64,000 bases of DNA, from the NCBI RefSeq assembly GCF_001653235.2, contig NW_019154047.1:124001-188000 (forward strand). The letters run 5' to 3'. This stretch comes from Pochonia chlamydosporia 170. Its lineage: Eukaryota; Ascomycota; Sordariomycetes; Hypocreales; Clavicipitaceae. The translations under genes were made by a program, and so were the position numbers. The notes under the pieces are model-generated. The model was not told the origin of the DNA and made no database searches. It worked only from the letters and a program-made list of their open reading frames with translations. This document shows positions 1-12,130 of this stretch, one piece after another (within the stretch, counting starts at the first letter, position 1; every line of letters starts with the position of its first letter).

Positions 1-207
1 GCATGAAGTCTTGTGTCGACCTCTTTTCGCCCATCCTGTGGGCTGGTCAAGTTACGATACAGACCTCGGCTAACGACATGTCCTCCTCCACAGAGTTGCC
101 TCGACGCAGGTCTCGAATCGGCCAAATGGTATCCTCGCAATATGTCGGCTTCTCAAACGCAGTACGGTACCGGTACCGGTACCTATGCTCTGAATAATAT
201 AACGTAA
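1..207 (+). CDS. 3' end of an unknown gene (5' end outside window)
   Basis: The last exon appears to run 94-207 and encodes 37 residues ending at TAA. It follows a good intron end: a branch-like CTAAC at 70-74 and a CAG acceptor at 91-93. The residues read like real coding sequence (SCLDAGLESAKW, then a Gly-Thr run, then ALNNIT). The Gly-Thr run comes from the palindromic GGTACC repeat at 166-183. The upstream exon and start lie partly or wholly outside the window; the donor near 50-56 is uncertain. I do not recognise the protein. It lies 210 bp upstream of the chitinase gene on the same strand. Confidence 0.4.
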
Positions 208-416
208 CTAGCTTGAAAAGCTAAAGCTCGGCAAATGGCTGTGTCCTCAGGATGTGTTTGCGCCAAGCTTGGCTGTTAAGTCGTACAGAGTTAGTGTTAG
301 CAGCCGGAAATCACGAGCAGCTAGACACCAGCTCTGCCGCCGAAGAGACTCACACGACGTAGTTAACCTACGTCTTCCTCTAGCGTATATCACAAACAGC
401 AGAGGGCAGTTCCACA

Positions 417-1845
<1,429 letters not shown>

Positions 1846-2502
1846 GATGCAGCCGACCGAGTTAAGACGGATGCCGGTGCAGCTTCAGCAGAGCCAACCA
1901 TAAATGTCCAGTTGTAATTTGTGCTGCACTGCACGTAGCGAGGGTTAAGGTGGTTATCTTTCACTTCATCCTACATAGTATAGTATTTATCGTTTTTTAT
2001 TAAAGAAAATTATGTTCTTGCAGCTGAAAGACAGCGAAAGGAGCAAGACAGTTGAGACTGATGAGACTACGAGTTGGATCTAGCGAGGATCTAGACGGTG
2101 GAACACTACGGTCATGGAAACGATCCATAGCTTCTCTTCTCCTAATGTAAAAGTTAAAGTGAGACAGCTCCTTTTGAGTTTTGTCTAAGTATGCTCTTCT
2201 GTATCTCCCATGGCATGTTTGGCATAAAATAAATACTATGAGCATTCACTATTTCCCTTCGACCGATGATGCAGCCGGCATGTCCGTCCCTTTGTCACAC
2301 CGTTCCGAGCCCGACGCTATCCGTCCGCCTACCGGTTCAGCCCATATAAAGGCAAAATACAGTCAATCTGCGTAGTTGCATACTATTGTCAATTATGTAT
2401 TAATATCGCCTGTTTTGTTAGAACAGAAAGCTACGGCGTCTACCAATGCTCCAACCCCGGGAAGAACAACCAACCTTGGATGTTCTCCATACCTAGCAAC
2501 AC
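1846..2502. other. Intergenic region between chitinase and a convergent gene
   Basis: This holds the 3' flank of the chitinase and of the minus-strand gene that ends at 2503. I see only short ORFs without coding character. An AT-rich stretch at 1975-2010 is a plausible 3'-end region. Confidence 0.4.
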
Positions 2503-3078
2503 CTATTTGATGTCGCACTCCGCGCGTAAGGTATTGAAAACATCGCCCTTTTCGTCATCGTGGTGAATCGTCCTGAACTCTACCCATGCTGGGACGTAGG
2601 TGAGGTTTCCCTGCATCTCCAGAAACCCTTGGAACCACCCCGGCCAAAACTGGTCTCCCTTAACAATCGTGGTGGCTCCAGCCGACAAGGAGACTTTCCA
2701 TCGCCAGTTTTCCATCGTGGGAATAGGTGGTGGAGGAATGTCATTCTTCCTAATTTGGTAACTGACAAGGAGCAAGAGTTGCTCCCACAGGCCGGAACCA
2801 GCGCCGCGACAGGGTGACCTGCCCCAACGAACGCAGCATCCGTTGACCGGAATTGCGACATCCTTCGAGCAGTCATACGAGTCGAGACCACAGAACGCTT
2901 CTAGGTCAACCCCCGAGGCGATGGTGGAAGTCAAAGGCGTCGCGGGAATGGATCTGTAGGGTACGGCGTATTGGGCGGCGACGATTGACGTGGCCCTGTC
3001 TACCGTGACAATGCCTTGTGCGTCCGCAGACGCAGCAGATGCTAATACGAAAGCAAAAAGACCTACTGGCAGATACAT
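2503..3078 (-). CDS. Secreted hypothetical protein, Cys-containing
   Basis: A 191-residue open frame starting at ATG (3078). It begins with a clear signal peptide (MYLPVGLFAFVLASAASADA), so the product is probably exported. The mature part has a cluster of cysteines around residues 63-90 (FCGLDSYDC, NGCCVRWG, SPC), compatible with disulfides, and a Trp-rich C-terminal half. A short intron within the Pro-rich middle (around residues 100-115) cannot be excluded. I do not recognise a family. It lies tail-to-tail with the chitinase. Confidence 0.6.
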   Translation of the reverse strand: MYLPVGLFAFVLASAASADAQGIVTVDRATSIVAAQYAVPYRSIPATPLTSTIASGVDLEAFCGLDSYDCSKDVAIPVNGCCVRWGRSPCRGAGSGLWEQLLLLVSYQIRKNDIPPPPIPTMENWRWKVSLSAGATTIVKGDQFWPGWFQGFLEMQGNLTYVPAWVEFRTIHHDDEKGDVFNTLRAECDIK

Positions 3079-3789
3079 CTTGGTGAGACTGGACCTAAAT
3101 GCACCGATAAGGCCGGGGAGATTGTGTCTGTCGAGGAGGAGGTCTTGTTTAAAAGTCTGGCCGCCTTGGCAGCTTCAAGCGCATATCACGTCTAGCAAAG
3201 CTAAGTGAACCGTTGCAATCGACTCAAAAGACCAACACGTCAAGACAGCGCTGCCATGTCCGCAGGGACCAATGTCCTTTTATGTTAATGCTTTCTCGGC
3301 TGGTTTCGCAATTACGTTGTTGATCCTACATCGCGCCCAGCGGCTGATTACGGGGCAGGAATTTTTCGACTCGAATCCGTGGGGCTCTGGCGTTTGCTCT
3401 AATTTGCGCGCAGATAGTTCGGAGTTGTGCACACGGTAACATACACAAATGATAGCCTGCACCTCGGAATAGGCTTGCCAGGGAGGCTTGTATCCGGCAC
3501 GGTTTTGCATTCACGTAAGTACTGCATTGTCGCGGCCGAACCACTGTGCATCGGCTCTCTTGAGAAATCCATACCGGCCAAAATTAGATGCCGTAGGTGG
3601 GTCCAAAATCCATGCCACTCGCAGGCTTCGTAGCCCACTAGCCCGCAGTACCCTGCCCTCTTGGGCCAACGGCAAACCTCCATAACTGGCTGTTGTTCAG
3701 TCCTTCATAATACCCCTCGTCCTTTGTGAGGCCATTAACGGCCAGATCAGATTGATATGGGCTCCATGCCTACGATGGGCGACGAATAA
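3079..3789. other. Intergenic region
   Basis: Upstream flank of the minus-strand secreted protein plus sequence leading to the next plus-strand ORF. Small ORFs occur on both strands (for example 3399-3683 minus), but none shows a start, splice signals and coding character together. Confidence 0.35.
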
Positions 3790-4638
3790 GTAGATTCGAA
3801 CACTTGTTTCTCCCGGTTCGATGCTCGATTGGCGGCAACCATCCTTGCCCAACAGTGGCCGCCACAACTGGAACGCAGCAATTCTGAAGGTGTGTATGCA
3901 CTTTATTTGAAAATATTGGAGAGACATTTCCCAAGTGGAATTCTGGGTCTACAGCATCCACATCCCGCAATGCGCCAACCAAAGGAAATTAGCCTGTGGT
4001 CTGTCGGCTTGTCAGGGACCGACTTCCTTCATGACAAACAGGACCAAGCCAATTTCAAGAAACATCTGGACAACGTCCTCGACACCACTGGCCCTACATA
4101 CTCTTCAATTGACTCATTGTCTTACTTGGGGTCTGATGCTGCGTTTCCCCTCGTATACATGAATAGCATCCTTCCAGGATCTGTACGTAGGGTCATCGAG
4201 GTGGTGAACGTCAACTACGGCTATGAACCGGCCACTCAGCAATGCAAACACTCCATAGCCTGTCTTTTGCAGATTTACGCCAAGCTAGTTTTTAAAGAAC
4301 GAACTGGAATTGCTGGATCGGGCGCGGGTACAGAGCGCTCGGCCTCTCTATCGCAGCATCTTGAACATTTGCAGCAAATCTTTCCGGGTGATGTGGGCAT
4401 TTGCGCCGAGGCCTGCACCCTGGATGATTTACAATTGGTGCCTCATCAACTAGATGGACTCCTGTATCTGTTCAACTTGATGTCTGGATATGTCCTTGCC
4501 AGCTTGGTTGGGAGCAGCTATGGCAGCCAATGCTTCCAACAACAGCTCATGATGGCCTGGCCACGGGTGCAAAAACTTCTGGCAACGGTGAAATGTCCCG
4601 ATTTGGGCACTGCTGCTTCTCCTCGAGCAGGTCTTTGA
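3790..4638 (+). pseudogene. Orphan ORF, probably a downstream exon or decaying gene
   Basis: The frame is open from 3790, with no ATG near its beginning (3829 is TTG), so an upstream exon is likely. About 280 residues follow with real coding character: SLWSVGLSGTDFLH, then a helical C-terminal half. The ORF stops at 4638, but the +1 frame from about 4607 continues with Leu-rich and Cys-rich sequence (ALLLLLEQVFDCTC) to a TGA near 4676. That style is seen at the ends of some fungal zinc-cluster regulators. This suggests a frameshift or an unrecognised splice. No DNA-binding Cys6 cluster is visible, and the function is unknown. Confidence 0.4.
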
Positions 4639-5064
4639 CTGTACCTGCACGGAGCCCGATGCGGGGATATGTTGAGCTGATTATGAGGGTCTTCAGGTGC
4701 CCGAAGGCGGGAGAGCCGTTGAGGTCGTGGCAGATTTGCGGCCTGTTGTGGGTTAGGGTTCATAGAAAATGGAAACACAAAAACAATGCACGGTTGTTTA
4801 ATATTAGGGGTATTATTATGGGGCTTGATGTCCCGTCATGTGTTAAACTTTTTGCGTTCCTCCCTCCCGTACCTCATTGAGGGTGTCTCTCCAGCGCGTT
4901 GCCAATTTTACAGCTCAAACCAGAAAATGATGCGGGGGGTGCGGGGTGAATTCCCAGAACACAGGTACCTTGCTTGGTACAGCCAATCGACTTACACCTT
5001 TCCTCATGCCTTATGGGGCACCAATTCATCATGCAACCAATAACTGATCCCTCTTTCAGCCGCA
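4639..5064. other. Intergenic or decayed coding sequence
   Basis: Contains the out-of-frame continuation of the preceding ORF to about 4680, followed by sequence with short ORFs only. A single TTAGGGTT occurs near 4753; it is not a telomeric repeat array. Confidence 0.3.
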
Positions 5065-5361
5065 CTACAGGGTGGCTGAACGTTCAACAGTCGACCTGGA
5101 AGTCTTATTGACTACAGCACTGCCATGTGATTCTCGTGTGCCTTGTAACGAACTATCGGGACTCTTCTTGTCCTTATCCGACTCGATATTTCTTCTTCCG
5201 CACTCATTACACGCTTTGTATCGTTGCTTGACGCCCTTCTTTCCACACAGCCATCGCGGCTGGCAATGGTGACCATGCCAAATGTCCCTATCACTAGGGA
5301 AAGCCCGCAGTTGAAATAATTGGACAGCCGGCTTGCTCTCGGTTTTAATTGAATTGAACAT
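5065..5361 (-). CDS. Small Cys/His-containing hypothetical protein
   Basis: A 98-residue ORF from ATG at 5361 to TAG. Residues 36-62 carry closely spaced ligands (HGHHC, LCGKK, ACNECGRR) that could bind zinc. The C-terminal third is hydrophilic, Ser/Lys-rich and looks disordered. There is no signal peptide. Codon content looks coding-like, but there is no family match and no splice evidence, so it may be a chance ORF. Confidence 0.4.
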   Translation of the reverse strand: MFNSIKTESKPAVQLFQLRAFPSDRDIWHGHHCQPRWLCGKKGVKQRYKACNECGRRNIESDKDKKSPDSSLQGTRESHGSAVVNKTSRSTVERSATL

Positions 5362-5745
5362 CGCTCCTCACGTCCCTGACGCCTTTGCGACCCTACGGAT
5401 TCATTTTTGCATTAAAAGTTTTGCGCATCAAATTACAGCGCTCCTATATTTTTTCTCGGGGTTTGAGTGAAAGTCGAGTCTATACATTCTCCCTAAGATG
5501 AAACCCAGGAGTCTGCATATATCGACATGCAGGACGGTCAGGAGCAACACGGGCCGGAAAGCCTTGTACAGCCGTGTGACTAAGACGTGGTAGGATTCTA
5601 CTCCATTATTGAACATTGTACCTTCATGCTTATGGTTTGCGTGCGAGTGGTCCAACACACCTTGTCAGGCAAGCTTGTCACAATAAGCTTCTAGGTATTT
5701 GCACCTCTGCGTTTGTTCAATGACATACTTGATTATGGGCATGAT
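5362..5745. other. Intergenic region
   Basis: Between two minus-strand candidates. I see no convincing gene; the minus-strand ORF at 5428-5658 lacks coding character. Confidence 0.3.
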
Positions 5746-6207
5746 TTAATTAGGATCCTCTAGGCTGTCAAATACATCTTCAGAATTTAGCTTTCGCTTT
5801 TTAGTTCTCGGTGCGTTCACTTCTGCCGCTTGCGCGGGAGAGTCATTAGGTTGAGAGCTGGAGAAGGCCGCCACCGGGCACCCAATTTGCCAATCCGTCG
5901 CTGCAGGTTCTGGAATGCTACTCCAATTTCTCAAAGGTTCATAATTTGTTGAAGCTTTTCGATATCCTTCTAACAAAGTTATGTGCTCCTCCTGGCATCG
6001 GATCAATTTGTTTTGCATTTCAAGTCCGGCGGAGGCATCCCTATTTTGACCTCTAATTTCCTCCGCCTTTTCCCGCAATTGTCTGTTTTCATCTGAGAGC
6101 GACTGTGCTGAGCTTTGGTGCGCGGCAATGCGAGAGCTGTACCCTTGTAAGATGGCTAGGAAATACTGAATGTGCTGCGGGGACTCAAAGACCTGGGACG
6201 ACGTCAT
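5746..6207 (-). CDS. Coiled-coil nuclear-type hypothetical protein
   Basis: I chose the internal ATG at 6207, giving a 153-residue protein that begins MTSSQVFESPQHIQYF; the frame stays open upstream to an ATG at 6315. Residues roughly 25-85 form a charged heptad-rich coiled coil (SDENRQLREKAEEIRGQN). Near the C-terminus is a basic cluster, RTKKRKL, typical of a nuclear localisation signal, followed by an acidic tail. The layout resembles a small chromatin or transcription accessory protein, but no DNA-binding basic region precedes the coil. Function unknown. Confidence 0.5.
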   Translation of the reverse strand: MTSSQVFESPQHIQYFLAILQGYSSRIAAHQSSAQSLSDENRQLREKAEEIRGQNRDASAGLEMQNKLIRCQEEHITLLEGYRKASTNYEPLRNWSSIPEPAATDWQIGCPVAAFSSSQPNDSPAQAAEVNAPRTKKRKLNSEDVFDSLEDPN

Positions 6208-7531
6208 GGTGTTCGAGTGTTTGCAGTGCGCGAAAGATAGTTTACACAAACAGAGGGATGTTCCCCTCTTAAAGAGTTGCATGGCGCATTTCCAGCCTTT
6301 AGTCGCCTCAGCCATATCTCTGATACGTCGGTATTGTGTTTGAGCAATGATGCAATAATTGGCGACCGCCAGCAGGAGATCATATGACCAGTCAGTATGT
6401 CTTGCTCATGGCTATTTCGTCGACGTGCTTGACTGAGTTGAACACTTACAATAGGCAAATAATAACATAGACACTGAGTGTGGTGTATGAATATCAGCAA
6501 ATGTTCCCTTGTCGTAGAACATGGGGTCTTGGATGTTCAACGCATCATATTAGTATAATACACAAGTCCAGCCCTTCAACAAAAAAAAAGCGACGAGTGG
6601 CAAAGCGAGATGGGGAGAGGTAGCCCGAAAAGGACCTTCACAGCACAAACGTCACAGTTCCCACCATTCGGGTCAAATCATTACCAAGTATTAAAGATTG
6701 GCTTAGAAATGGTATTAATTAGACTCAATTAAAGTAAACACAATCTTAGATATCATACACAGTCTAGATGATGGCACACTATACCGGAACCACAAACCGC
6801 AGCAAAATCCTTCCAAAGTGTTGTACCAACGAGAGATTGTATTTATAAGGGTACCCTGAATTGACCAGTGATTTCAAAATTGTGCTGTATTTCTTGACCT
6901 TCAAGGTTGCTACTCTGGTACTCCTTGCAGTGATCAGTAGAAAAAGGCTGTCGCTAGGTGATAGACTGCGACCCAAATCCAACCAGCGCTGTTACGCCCT
7001 GCCTCGTTCCTAAACCAGCACTTCGTGTTTGTAAGCAAAGTTTGGGGATTGAGCGTAAACGGCGACAACCTCAAATGATCCACAGTTTTAGCACCAAAGA
7101 TACTCAGTTGGGTTGCTTTGGTACCACGTTAACAAGACTCAAAAAGAAATTTCCAACACCATACCAGTCCAGTCCAGTCCGGCCGCCTACAGTTCTATCA
7201 CGTCTGATTGGTTTGCCTATCCATATTTGGCGAAGTCTTGCTTGGCCAAGCAACCAACTTTTTAAAGCGGGGGTAATAGGCTACAATTGATGCGTCCGGG
7301 AAAGTTTCGGAATCCTGTATTGGGTGGTAGAAAGCCGAACACTACAAGCACAGCAATCGGTTGCGGCATCGCACGGGATCGGAAAATCACAACAACGTAT
7401 GGAGATGAGAGGCTCTTTGGCAATTCAAAATGATGAACTTCGTCCAAATATAGAATAAAAGCGTCTCAGGAGTAATTCTCACTGACTACGCCATGTGGCT
7501 GTATTATTACTGTTTTCGGCTGGTGAAGACG
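6208..7531. other. Long intergenic region
   Basis: About 1.3 kb with only short ORFs on both strands. It contains an A9 run near 6580 and AT-rich stretches at 6670-6770. I see no gene I can support. Confidence 0.35.
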
Positions 7532-8131
7532 CTAGTGAGAACTTCTCGTCAGCGATCTCCTTTCATACAACAAATATGCCACCAGTGGATACATTAATAG
7601 GTTCGCTACTGTCACTAAAAGCTTCCCGAGGACGATGGACTGTTGAATTCCGAAGAAGACCATTTTCAGTACCATCGATGAGTTGATGAGAAACGATCTA
7701 CACCTCTTGGTAAGCAGGCCCCATACGGAAGGGAAGAAACAAACTTACAGCCCTAAATGCCAACACATCCACAACCAATTGTGCCCCCAGAACCAGCAGA
7801 ACAGAGGCATGATGGCCATCACCAAGAAATAGGCAATAGATGATGTAGTGGATCCCGTGTTTTGGCTCTTCACATGACTTATCAGCATAGTAACGCGTTG
7901 AAGATCGAGAGGAAAGAAACGTGAGCGAATCGAAGACGGCTTCTGGAGGGAAATAGACCTCCATAGTCTCACTCCAAAAGATATGGCACTCTGCAGCACC
8001 GGGTGTGGCCACCCCATTAGCCTTCCTTCTGAAATTAAGCTTTCTGAAAGCGAATTTATTAATTCGTGCATCCTTTTAGCTCCTGCTCCGCCATCTGAGT
8101 CCTTGGCTTGATCTTCGTTGTGATGTTCCAT
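7532..8131 (-). CDS. Hypothetical integral membrane protein (2 exons)
   Basis: Exons 8131-7749 and 7697-7532, joined across a 51-nt intron with a GTAAGT donor and a TAG acceptor, encode 182 residues from ATG at 8131. The N-terminus is hydrophilic (MEHHNEDQAKDSDGG). After about residue 95 there are three or four hydrophobic helices: AYFLVMAIMPLFCWFWG, then the exon-2 stretches MVLKMVFFGI and LLVTVANLLMYPLVAYLLY. The intron links two hydrophobic parts in one frame, which supports the model. A second frame is also open across the same exons (see findings). Family unknown. Confidence 0.55.
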
Positions 8132-8843
8132 TGTGATAGTATGCTTGAGTTGCTTAGGTTGGTTTAATTATTTGACTAAGACAGTGATGATAGGTTGAAG
8201 TATTTTAATAGTCAAAGGCTTCCCAGAGACTTAAGAGGAACATTGACTATGGCAGTGAAGCCAGCAGGTGTCGGATAATAAACTTTCAACGACTGACTGA
8301 TGGACAACGAAATTAGGTCTTGTCTTCTGAATCGCCACTTATGCCCTCAAGGGATGGAACAGAAAGGTAACTTTTTGTCATACTTACGTCACTATTCTGG
8401 GAAGGGGGGTTTTTTTTTGCCCAAATCGTAGATCAGGTTTAGACGTACAATAATAAACTGAACTCGGCTCAAATGCAGAACGGCATATTCCACCATAGTT
8501 CTCCTTCTTTGGCGTCTGCATATTGACACCATTGGTGTATATATCTTACTGCACCTTTCGATGCTGGTATACAGCATACGGGCTACACTGTAGCTAATCC
8601 TGAAGGACCTGCGTGGAAGTATCCTCCGGAATAGGCAATCTGTCTTGGTATTGAGAAACCACGGGAATAGGCCATTGTATAGCGTCACCATTTAGCAGGT
8701 TCGGCGTTCCCTGGGAGAACAAGAGCTATACTGCGAAACGGCGAGCAGACACGTAGGGACTTGCAATGTCACTCTGCATTACCTCTAGGTTTGACATTTT
8801 GGCAGATCTCTTGTGCCATGTGTGGCGTCTGAGACGTTGTTAA
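8132..8843. other. Intergenic region with a degenerate ORF
   Basis: The minus-strand ORF at 8392-8691 (99 residues, Arg-rich with RRQRRR, then EYAVLHLSRV) shares a short motif pattern with the minus-strand ORF at 11505-11810. The two may be relics of one family. Otherwise no gene is visible. Confidence 0.3.
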
Positions 8844-9578
8844 ATGCAGCGCATAGAACTTGGCCGTGTTTCCAAACCTTTCTCCGAATTTATGAGACTC
8901 TGCCATAACGTTATGTTGTGTGGGTCTGAAGCAATACCCTTGGCTCCAATCTGGAGCAGTATCTTCAAAGACGACTCAAAATGGCTCAGGGAGATGAAGG
9001 AGCTCCAGTACATAAAGGAGACGGTGCTACCAACGTTGGTGGGATGGGGCCTTCATGACGTGTTAGAAGCCCGTAAACAAGTGTATCTTGTTCTCCTTGT
9101 CCATGATTGGAGCGGCGAGCTTAAATACTCTCAAGGGGCGTTGATGGAATCGTTCAAAAGCTTCAAACACGTTGGCAAGGGAGAAGTGCATATTCTGGGA
9201 ACTAACATAACATTGAACATCTCTGAGTGTCTGGGTTATTGCTCCAAATCAGGATACATTTCTATGAAGGATCCCCGTATGCTCTTCCGTCCGGGACATG
9301 GACCCCCACGTACGTCCATACTTTATTACGGTGATGACACTATACATGATGTGCCTCCGAGCTACATAGGTGGCATTGAAGTTCACTTCTCTAGAGGGAA
9401 GAGGCGAGTTCAAAACATATGCTCCATTCGAATGAAGCTGGGAGATGACAGACCAGTGTACAGGGTCTTTCTACGGGACAAAATGAATATACGCGTGCGC
9501 AATATTGTGACAAGAGATGATTTCGGAAGACAGTGGGTGACTGGGTGGAAGGAAATACGGTCTGGGTGGAGAGAGTGA
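8844..9578 (+). CDS. Orphan protein, 244 aa
   Basis: Uninterrupted ORF from ATG to TGA with good coding character and a mixed alpha/beta composition. There is no signal peptide or membrane helix. The C-terminal third is strongly basic (SRGKRRVQNICS and DKMNIRVRNIVTRDDF). No motif allows a family assignment. It stands alone, with about 400 bp to the convergent RING-type gene. Confidence 0.55.
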   Translation: MQRIELGRVSKPFSEFMRLCHNVMLCGSEAIPLAPIWSSIFKDDSKWLREMKELQYIKETVLPTLVGWGLHDVLEARKQVYLVLLVHDWSGELKYSQGALMESFKSFKHVGKGEVHILGTNITLNISECLGYCSKSGYISMKDPRMLFRPGHGPPRTSILYYGDDTIHDVPPSYIGGIEVHFSRGKRRVQNICSIRMKLGDDRPVYRVFLRDKMNIRVRNIVTRDDFGRQWVTGWKEIRSGWRE

Positions 9579-9982
9579 CTAATCCTTGGAGCATTGGCTT
9601 TTTCTCGTTTTGCAATAGCACTGAATAGTAAATGGACAAAGCATCACGTTATATTAATATTCGTTTTGCGATCTTCAATATTTATTTCACTGTCAATAGC
9701 GAAAGTCCAGTTTCCACTCCTTGTAGACTTCGGCGAGCACCATCTCAAATTTGCTTGCGGGGTGCGGCATCTGGAGTCATAATGAGCCTCAAAGTTTCAT
9801 TCACCTGTATTGTTATTCTTCTCAGCCGTGTTGCAGCATGCTGATGGGAGAGAAGGAGTCCATCAGAGATGGCTGCCGTCGGCTCCGACACCTCGTGGTT
9901 GATAGTGGCAAGCATTCCCCCGGCTCCTTGTACCACAGGGAATCCAAGGATAAAGCATGGATGCAGTTTCAGCAATTAGGGT
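9579..9982. other. Intergenic region between convergent genes
   Basis: About 400 bp of 3' flanks. Short overlapping ORFs (for example 9745-9975 minus) show no coding character. Confidence 0.35.
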
Positions 9983-10735
9983 CTATGCCACCGGTCTTGG
10001 TTCGGCGGCAATAGTCGTATCGGATGACCAGCTGTGGACTGAACCGGTTTCATCGCTTGCATTGGAGCTCGTATCCGATTCAGACGCCGAATCTGAGTCT
10101 GGATGATAATCAGGGTCTGGAGATGATGAAGATGAGGCGATCTCTCCAAGCTGAAACGTTTTAGGCATTGGTGTAGCCGGACGATGGTACCTCTTAGCGG
10201 CCGAACTCTTTGATGGGATTACAAATGGTCTCCATGAGTCTACATCGACACCACCGCTGTTGCAGCCGCACGGACCGTAGATTGGCATTCCCCCTTCACG
10301 CAGCCGAGCCATGAGGCAGAAGCGGTGCATTGTATGCTTACCACAAGCCTTCTTGATGACATCTTCTCCCCGCGCATAGCCATCACCGCAGATATTGCAT
10401 CTTGTCATTGATACGGGTAGATTCTGCAAAAGCCACTTGGTTGCCACTAAAGGGAAGACCTCATCGGGGTCATTGTGCAGTCTTTCCCGTTGAAGGTTTG
10501 CCCATGGCTCGTCGATGGTAATCCCGGCATGGTCTAACTGCCTCAGTATCTCAATTCTAAACTGCTGTGACACATCATTGACGAGTTGTGCCATGCTGGT
10601 ATCTTTCATTCTCAGATTCAGCTCGTCTTTTACTGTGTCCCATGAGTCTTTCGTCATGAAGTCCATATAGATCCGCATTCGTTCAGTAGGATTCATAACA
10701 CGGGTGGTTCGACTCATTCTACTATCAAGAGACAT
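9983..10735 (-). CDS. RING-type zinc-finger protein, candidate E3 ligase
   Basis: 250 residues from ATG at 10735. A helical N-terminal half (residues 1-100) is followed by a RING-like zinc finger at about 111-155: CNIC, a 15-residue loop, then ACGKHTMHRFCL, a spacer, and GPCGC. This gives the C-x2-C ... C-x-H-x2-H-x2-C ... C-x-C order of RING-type domains. The C-terminal 60 residues are an acidic, Ser/Asp-rich disordered tail. RING proteins usually recruit an E2 enzyme and ubiquitinate substrates, so an E3 role is likely but inferred. A small ORF starts 13 bp away on the opposite strand, which would share its promoter. Confidence 0.65.
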   Translation of the reverse strand: MSLDSRMSRTTRVMNPTERMRIYMDFMTKDSWDTVKDELNLRMKDTSMAQLVNDVSQQFRIEILRQLDHAGITIDEPWANLQRERLHNDPDEVFPLVATKWLLQNLPVSMTRCNICGDGYARGEDVIKKACGKHTMHRFCLMARLREGGMPIYGPCGCNSGGVDVDSWRPFVIPSKSSAAKRYHRPATPMPKTFQLGEIASSSSSPDPDYHPDSDSASESDTSSNASDETGSVHSWSSDTTIAAEPRPVA

Positions 10736-10747
10736 GATATATCACGC

Positions 10748-10960
10748 ATGGATTCTGGCTGTGACCATCCCTTGCGGGACTGCAAGTACCTGCCAGGGAC
10801 TATATATGTTAGCAAACACATCGCGCCTGGAAGCGCACTCCAATCCTATGAGCAACTTTTGGCCCTGGCAATCATCGTGTGCCTCGACATCCCCAATCAT
10901 CCTCAGGTTGTCGGGTGTGGAACATTGTTTGGTGCCGCCGCCATTTCTTTCTCAATATGA
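10748..10960 (+). CDS. Small ORF divergent from the RING gene
   Basis: A 70-residue ORF from ATG. It has four Cys and a hydrophobic middle and end (LLALAIIVCLDI, GAAAISFSI). It begins 12 bp from the start of the divergent RING-type gene. Coding character is moderate and there is no family. It may instead be the 5' flank of the RING gene. Confidence 0.25.
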   Translation: MDSGCDHPLRDCKYLPGTIYVSKHIAPGSALQSYEQLLALAIIVCLDIPNHPQVVGCGTLFGAAAISFSI

Positions 10961-11363
10961 AGTCATAGTAAATTTTCGGGGTACTCTATAGTACAGTACT
11001 GGTATTTACAAGAGACAAAAGCATCTGTCCAATTTTTGGACTTGGGACCATATTTTCATGCTTAAAATGCGGACTTTGGCGGCAACTCAGAGGTCATCAA
11101 ATCGAGCCGAAACTCCCTTCCATAAACAGCCTTTCGCCAGCAGAGATCAACAATCTATGTTTTGAGCTTGGGATACTTACCATACAGAGAAACACAAGTA
11201 CCGTACAGTACAGTATGTTTAATATAAGTTCATGCAATATATGAGCGTTAGGGTGAGTTCTACACTATGTATTCTCGAGATTTCGAGCCTACTAATGACC
11301 AACCGAAGGCTGGTTGCACCGGAGCTCCAATCCCCAAGTCACCTAAACTACATGTAAAGGACC

Positions 11364-11531
11364 ATGGCCAGCACTTCTCAAGCAGAACCGAGGGAACTTC
11401 GATGTTTCAAATACTTTAAATGCGAGCGGACAACTTGTGACCCGATTGCTAGCGGGTGGACGAAGATCAGCCACAATCTTTATTATTGTCCCCAGTGCGC
11501 AGTATCAGCATGCTTTTCTGCCGGTTGCTAG
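11364..11531 (+). CDS. Small Cys-rich protein, zinc-ribbon-like (55 aa)
   Basis: A short ORF from ATG at 11364 to TAG at 11529-11531. It contains seven cysteines in paired spacing: CFKYFKC, TTC, then YYCPQCAVSAC and a final C. The knuckles CPQC and CFKYFKC suggest a zinc ribbon, or disulfides. There is no signal peptide. It is too short for most gene finders. The clean pairing makes chance less likely, but there is no homology evidence. Confidence 0.4.
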   Translation: MASTSQAEPRELRCFKYFKCERTTCDPIASGWTKISHNLYYCPQCAVSACFSAGC

Positions 11532-12130
11532 TGTGGTGGACATACTCATAGCTACCATTAAGCTAAGATTAATAAAAAGCTTCCCGTCGATACTGTACTC
11601 CACCCAAGACACATGAAGGATAAAATACTCTGGTCTAGATTTCTCATGCCGACGTCTGCGATTTACGCCTAGGGTATTCACGATATCAGAGGACATGAGC
11701 ACGCAATACTGGTATGTCGACCTGTCGTTAGAAAATCTTATCACTTCAAATGATGCTTCATAATACAAGCCTAAACTGGTGCCTACTCTACCGGCAGAAT
11801 GAGATTTCAACGATTTGCTGATTTACGGCTGGTGCGCCGTCCCTCACGCAGAAATAGCCAGAGTTGGACGATTGAGGGTGGTGGCATGAGTGGCGGAACG
11901 GAGGCAAGAATAAGACTGCGTAGAGGCGCGCACTGCAGTAGGTTAAGTGTTATGGACTCTCGACAAAGGAAGATCTGACTGGGTTGGACACTTTATTATT
12001 AATAGTATCGGTTCGGACCTGTCCGTCACAAACCAACAAGCTGCTGATGTTTCGGCACGGACAAACGCCATAACCACATTACATACCACGCTCAGAATTG
12101 CACTCAAATTGTTCGTTTTGGTTTTCAACC
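11532..12130. other. Intergenic region
   Basis: Upstream flank of the acyl-CoA oxidase-like gene. The minus-strand ORF at 11505-11810 is Arg-rich in its middle (NRRRRHEKS) and may be a relic related to that at 8392-8691. Confidence 0.3.

Noticed and set aside
4749..4765. TTAGGGTT, telomere-like
   Set aside because: Single occurrence, no array.
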